This document shows positions 24,122 to 27,470 of a stretch of 27,470 nucleotides of DNA, in pieces. The position numbers and the translations under genes were made by a program. This DNA comes from Bacteroidales bacterium UBA5206 (lineage in GTDB: Bacteria; Bacteroidota; Bacteroidia; Bacteroidales; Tenuifilaceae): assembly GCA_002412705.1 (NCBI GenBank), contig DHVO01000150.1, positions 1 through 27,470 on the forward strand, in the 5' to 3' direction. The notes below the pieces were generated by a model. It saw only the letters and a program-made list of their open reading frames with translations, was not told the origin of the DNA and made no database searches. The stretch's first letter is position 1. Every line of letters begins with the position of its first letter.

Positions 24122-25570
24122 ATGAAAATGAAAGTTACCGCTGCTATAGCCCTAGCATTAGTTTCTCATTTAGCATTCGCACAACAGGATAGCACTACTA
24201 GCTCCATGGACTTTTTAATGATCCATGCTAATGGGAGTAAAACCATTCCCATCCTAAAAAAGCGAATTGCCGATGATTCTCTTAATATCCAAAATCACCT
24301 TATGCTAGGCTATGCCTATAGAGCTCTTACGCTTTACGATAGCGCGGCAATAGCATTTAATACCGCATGTAAAATTGACACCACTAGTAGCGTTGCAAAA
24401 CAAGAACTTGCAGGTACACTACTCTCTTTAGGAAGGATAACCCAATCTATTAGGAGCTATAATGAGGCTATTGCACTCGATAGCACTAACCAGTATGCCA
24501 AAATTGAGCTGGCACGTTTGCTTAAACGCGAAAACATGTTTGCCAAGAGCAGAGCCATTTGGGAGGATTTGCTTAAGGCCGACTCTACCAACTACTTTAT
24601 ATGGGAACAAATTGGCGATTGCTACTATAAGGATAACGATGCCAATAGCGCATGGGCCTGCTACTTCATGTCGCACTACAACAACCCTAGAAACCTTCCA
24701 GTAGCCGTTAAGATTGGACAAATTGGTAACACATCGGGAGCACCTTTTGACCTATGGGAATCGGTTATAGACACAGCGTTAACATTTGATACTACCTATG
24801 TTCCTTTACTCCGAACCAAAGCCTACACCGAGTTTAGGAAAGAGCAATACGCATCGGCCTCAAAGTGGTTTAGCAAGGCATTTGAACTGGGCGATTCTAC
24901 GCGCTTTACGCTAAAGCACTATGGTATAACGGAGTATCACAACGGCCTATTTTACAAAAGTGCTGGACTAATGGAAGCCGCCTATAAAATTGACACCACC
25001 GATATCCCGCTTAACTTTGTTCTGGCAAAAGCATTAGGAAAGATTGGCGACAAGCCAATGGCCATTAAGCTCCTGCAGAATAACACGCTGCTTATGAATC
25101 CCGACAAGAATGAGCTGGCCATGATGTACGAGGAGATGGGATATTTATACAAAGAGAGTAAAGAATTAAAACTTGCTATAGAGAACTACCTAAAAGCAAT
25201 AGACATAACGCCAAGCCGATTCTACCTGCTTTACAACGTTGCATACTGCCAGGAGCTCATAGATGAGCCCAAAAATGCACTTAGAAGCTACCAAAACTAC
25301 ATAACCCTTTACGAGGAGGCTACTACAACTAGCGATAGTACAAAGCTAGCCAATAAGCCTACAATTGAATATGCCCAGTTCAGGGTGAAAAAGATTAGGG
25401 AAAAGTTATTCTTCGAGGACAACCTTGTTGCAGACAGCGCAATGGTTGATCCCAAAAATTTCTCTTATAAACAAATTGATGGGAAGTTTACTCTTATGTA
25501 CAATGGCAAACCCGCTAGCGACTCGCTTAAGCAGGAGTACTATTTAATGCAGCGAACCATTCCAAGATAG
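24122..25570 (+). CDS. Exported TPR-repeat protein
   Basis: The protein has 482 residues. Residues 1-21 are a signal peptide (MKMKVTAAIALALVSHLAFAQ). A second ATG two codons on would serve equally well. The body is about eight or nine tetratricopeptide repeats, seen as LMLGYAYRALTLYDSAAIAF, RSYNEAIALDSTNQYAKIEL, EQIGDCYYKDNDANSAWACY and EEMGYLYKESKELKLAIENY. It is a periplasmic or outer-membrane-associated scaffold that probably binds other proteins. No enzyme domain is present. It follows the blaI-M56 pair but is separated by a terminator. Its last 44 bases overlap the convergent aminotransferase gene. The partner is unknown. Confidence 0.88.
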   Translation: MKMKVTAAIALALVSHLAFAQQDSTTSSMDFLMIHANGSKTIPILKKRIADDSLNIQNHLMLGYAYRALTLYDSAAIAFNTACKIDTTSSVAKQELAGTLLSLGRITQSIRSYNEAIALDSTNQYAKIELARLLKRENMFAKSRAIWEDLLKADSTNYFIWEQIGDCYYKDNDANSAWACYFMSHYNNPRNLPVAVKIGQIGNTSGAPFDLWESVIDTALTFDTTYVPLLRTKAYTEFRKEQYASASKWFSKAFELGDSTRFTLKHYGITEYHNGLFYKSAGLMEAAYKIDTTDIPLNFVLAKALGKIGDKPMAIKLLQNNTLLMNPDKNELAMMYEEMGYLYKESKELKLAIENYLKAIDITPSRFYLLYNVAYCQELIDEPKNALRSYQNYITLYEEATTTSDSTKLANKPTIEYAQFRVKKIREKLFFEDNLVADSAMVDPKNFSYKQIDGKFTLMYNGKPASDSLKQEYYLMQRTIPR

Positions 25571-26381
25571 ATTCCCTCTCCTTTGCATAGAACAGATGCT
25601 GAATATGAGTCACAATATCACTTTGTGGCTCATATCTTTTTGTGCCGATTTGAGCAATAGGTAGTATTTTGGGCGATGTTCCCGTTAAAAAAACCGAGGT
25701 GTAACCATCAAGGTCATCTACTGCAACAGAGCGCTCAACAACCTTAATACCATTCTCCCTGCATATCTGCAAAACAACTTTACGGGTAATTCCCTCAAGC
25801 ACTGCACCCAATGGCGATGTAAACAGGCAACCATCCTTAACCGCAAAAAAATTGGAACGGCTACCCTCGGTAATTTCGTTCTGTCCATTAACCAGTAACG
25901 CTTCGTATGCGCCGTTAGCAATAATTGCATCGGCTGCCTCACGCAGTGTGTGGTTCTCGGCTTTTACCAACGGATTAGGACGCTCAGCCCATAGTAGTTC
26001 AACCCGTACACCTTGCTCATAAAGTTCCTTTGCCGGATAGCTGCTCTTTATAAAGTAGGCAAGAAATGTTGGCGTATTCTTATTACTACCATAAACCAGT
26101 GCCAGCCTAAGATTTTTTTCTGATACAGGATTTTGCGCCAAAAGCGCCTTTACCTGAGCTGTAAGCTCTTTGGTACTTGGAAAAGGTAATCCGCTAAGTT
26201 CGGCAGAACGTGCAAACCGCTCCATGTGGTAACGCCAAAACACAGGGCACGAGTCAACAACCCTAATAACCTCGTAAAGAACTTTTTCGCCTGATAAAAG
26301 AGACAGGTCAAACTGCCAGATTGGAACTACATTACCATTATGACTGTAGAAATGCTGGGTGGTATCTAAGGGATTGATCAT
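25527..26381 (-). CDS. Class IV aminotransferase (PLP)
   Basis: This 284-residue fold-type IV PLP enzyme belongs to the family of branched-chain aminotransferase, D-amino acid aminotransferase and aminodeoxychorismate lyase. The likely Schiff-base lysine is K140 (NPLVKAENHTLREAA). E172 in NEITEGSRSNFF is the glutamate that contacts the pyridine nitrogen, 32 residues later, close to the 34-residue spacing in E. coli IlvE. LEGITRKVVLQIC and FLTGTS are further conserved phosphate-site motifs. Substrate choice within the family cannot be read from sequence, so I give no gene symbol. The 3' end overlaps the convergent TPR gene by 44 bases, and the 5' side is preceded by a repeat-rich stretch. Confidence 0.9.
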   Translation of the reverse strand: MINPLDTTQHFYSHNGNVVPIWQFDLSLLSGEKVLYEVIRVVDSCPVFWRYHMERFARSAELSGLPFPSTKELTAQVKALLAQNPVSEKNLRLALVYGSNKNTPTFLAYFIKSSYPAKELYEQGVRVELLWAERPNPLVKAENHTLREAADAIIANGAYEALLVNGQNEITEGSRSNFFAVKDGCLFTSPLGAVLEGITRKVVLQICRENGIKVVERSVAVDDLDGYTSVFLTGTSPKILPIAQIGTKRYEPQSDIVTHIQHLFYAKERESILEWFAALNSTPA

Positions 26382-26385
26382 CTTT

Positions 26386-26425
26386 TAAAAGTGAAAGGTG
26401 AAAAGAGAAAGGTGAAAGGTGAATC
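26386..26425. repeat. Imperfect heptad repeats (GAAAGGT)
   Basis: Several imperfect copies of a seven-base unit (GAAAGGT/GAAAAGA) occur in tandem just upstream of the aminotransferase start. Related A-rich units (GTTAAAAGT) recur at about 26456-26515. It looks like a simple-sequence intergenic repeat with no coding capacity. Confidence 0.6.
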
Positions 26426-26427
26426 AG

Positions 26428-26453
26428 TTAATCTCGCCCCTAGGCGAGATTAA
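26428..26453. other. Perfect hairpin in repeat-rich intergenic region
   Basis: An 11-bp perfect stem (26428-26438 with 26443-26453) closes a CCTA loop. It lies between two minus-strand genes. Without a clear T-run on either side it could be a weak terminator of the upstream gene or part of the intergenic repeat. Confidence 0.6.
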
Positions 26454-26543
26454 ACGTTAAAAGTGAATAGTAAAATGACCAAACACAAACCAGTTAAAAG
26501 TTAAACGTAAAACGACAATACGCTATACACTAAATGCCAACCC

Positions 26544-27470
26544 CTATTCCCCTTCCTTTGCAGATTGTTTGGTGATGTAGTAATCGTTTAGGATGCTACT
26601 CATAAGTGGTGCGTAAAAGCGATAGTAGAACATCGACTCGTAGCTGCTACCAAAACCTGTAAGGAATCTGTTTATGGTTAAACCACCTGCAATACGAGAG
26701 GTTGGCATAACCACTGGATTCTGCGCAAAATCGGCAGCAAAGTAATAGAAATTAGCCTGTGTACCCTTTATTACAGCAGGGATAGAAGCTTTTAAGCTAA
26801 GTTTATCTAGTACCCTTTTTCCCTCATCGGTAACATCAAGTGTGAAACTTGCGGGAACCTCATTGGTATTGGCATCAATAAACTCAAACCAGTTGGCATA
26901 CTCTATGTTATTGGCCACACCATATTGCTGCATTGCATCGCTAGTTGCAATAAGCTTTGGCATTGCGGTATTTAAATGGAGTCCTTCAACAAGTACCTCA
27001 ATTAAACCATCGTTGCTTATGAGTACAACACCAGCCTTATCGGTTGGCCATGCACCAAGGTGCTGAGATTCGAACAGGTTAGGCATCCAGTCTGGTGGCC
27101 CCATATCTGACGCTGGGTTTAGTGAGGCAAAGTATTTTCCAGTCCAACCAGACCAGCCAATACCAAACAGTTCCTCGGTTTTGTTTCGTACCAGTGAGTT
27201 TGTAGGTGTGCTAAACATGTTATACTCGGCAATTACCAGTTTGCCCCTATCAAGCATTCCCTTTAGCAACAGATAATCGTTCTGGTTAAGCCCACCATAA
27301 ACCTTTTGCGACCTTATGGGCTTAGATTTCCCCTTGTACCATTCAAAGGAGTAAACCCCGTAGCAATCGGTGTAGTAAGCAATATCGTACGACGAAGCAA
27401 AGGCATCAACCTCGTTAATGCGTAAACTCTTAAAATCAAAAACCTCCTCATCTAGGTTTACGGGAAAAAA
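26544..27470 (-). CDS. Unrecognised protein, N-terminus cut by window end
   Basis: The minus-strand frame is open from the stop (complement of 26544-26546) to the window edge, so about 308 C-terminal residues are visible. The TTG at 27269 is an internal codon and not a start, because uninterrupted coding sequence (VYGGLNQNDYLL, DIAYYTDCYGVYSFEWYKG) precedes it. The visible part alternates beta and alpha segments, for example GKLVIAEYNMFSTPT, FGIGWSGWTGKYFASL and KAGVVLISNDGLIEVLVEG, and is rich in aromatic residues. No membrane helix is evident. The strand-then-loop pattern around VIAEYN could suit a Rossmann-like or glutamine-amidotransferase-like fold, but I see no catalytic motif and assign no function. 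It lies upstream of the aminotransferase on the same strand, separated by 162 repeat-rich bases. Confidence 0.75.
   Translation of the reverse strand, partial: FFPVNLDEEVFDFKSLRINEVDAFASSYDIAYYTDCYGVYSFEWYKGKSKPIRSQKVYGGLNQNDYLLLKGMLDRGKLVIAEYNMFSTPTNSLVRNKTEELFGIGWSGWTGKYFASLNPASDMGPPDWMPNLFESQHLGAWPTDKAGVVLISNDGLIEVLVEGLHLNTAMPKLIATSDAMQQYGVANNIEYANWFEFIDANTNEVPASFTLDVTDEGKRVLDKLSLKASIPAVIKGTQANFYYFAADFAQNPVVMPTSRIAGGLTINRFLTGFGSSYESMFYYRFYAPLMSSILNDYYITKQSAKEGE

Overview
The window looks like chromosomal DNA of a Bacteroidota (Bacteroidetes) bacterium, probably class Bacteroidia. The evidence is a CarboxypepD_reg-type TonB-dependent receptor, a peptidase with a type IX secretion (T9SS) sorting domain, a BlaI/M56-TonB pair, and several promoter-like sites of the Bacteroidota form (TTG, then 19-21 nt, then TAnnTTTG). 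Shine-Dalgarno sequences are largely absent. I would not assign it below class. No rRNA, tRNA, CRISPR, insertion sequence or phage gene was seen, and no gene-free stretch exceeds 300 bases. The first and last genes are cut by the window edges.

Layout. 1-4481 (+): the 3' part of a secreted parallel beta-helix-like protein, a 927-residue TonB-dependent receptor, and a small exported MORN-repeat protein, closed by a strong terminator. 4601-6498 (+): a short-chain dehydrogenase and a two-domain VOC protein, probably one transcript, ending in a hairpin shared with the convergent nitroreductase (6508-7077, -). 7341-8561 (+): ornithine aminotransferase, convergent with an ammonium transporter. 8649-13542 (-): read 5' to 3' on the minus strand, a sensor kinase, a NarL-type response regulator, a TorF/Gcw_chp-like porin and Amt. 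A perfect 17-bp palindrome and a good promoter lie between regulator and porin. This is the most coherent regulatory unit in the first half.

13757-21369 (+): M13 peptidase lipoprotein, YccF-type inner-membrane protein, M3-like zinc peptidase lipoprotein, a TrmJ-like tRNA methyltransferase, and an M1-family peptidase with a T9SS tail. 21408-22190 (-): omega-amidase-type nitrilase. 22308-25570 (+): BlaI-type repressor, an M56 (BlaR1-like) membrane protease fused to a TonB C-terminal domain, and a secreted TPR protein. Two operator-like dyads exactly 20 bp apart sit on the blaI promoter. 25527-26381 (-): class IV aminotransferase whose 3' end overlaps the TPR gene. 26382-26543: heptad repeats and a perfect hairpin. 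26544-27470 (-): a partial protein of unknown family.

How the genes fit together. Much of the content concerns envelope peptidolysis (M13, M3-like, M1) and amino-nitrogen handling (ornithine aminotransferase, Amt with porin, omega-amidase, class IV aminotransferase). This suggests peptide or amino acid use, but most of these genes are separate transcription units, so it is a theme and not a demonstrated pathway. I found no clearly new system. The best leads are the two-component/porin/Amt unit with its palindrome, and the tandem operator with the TonB-fused BlaR1-like protein.
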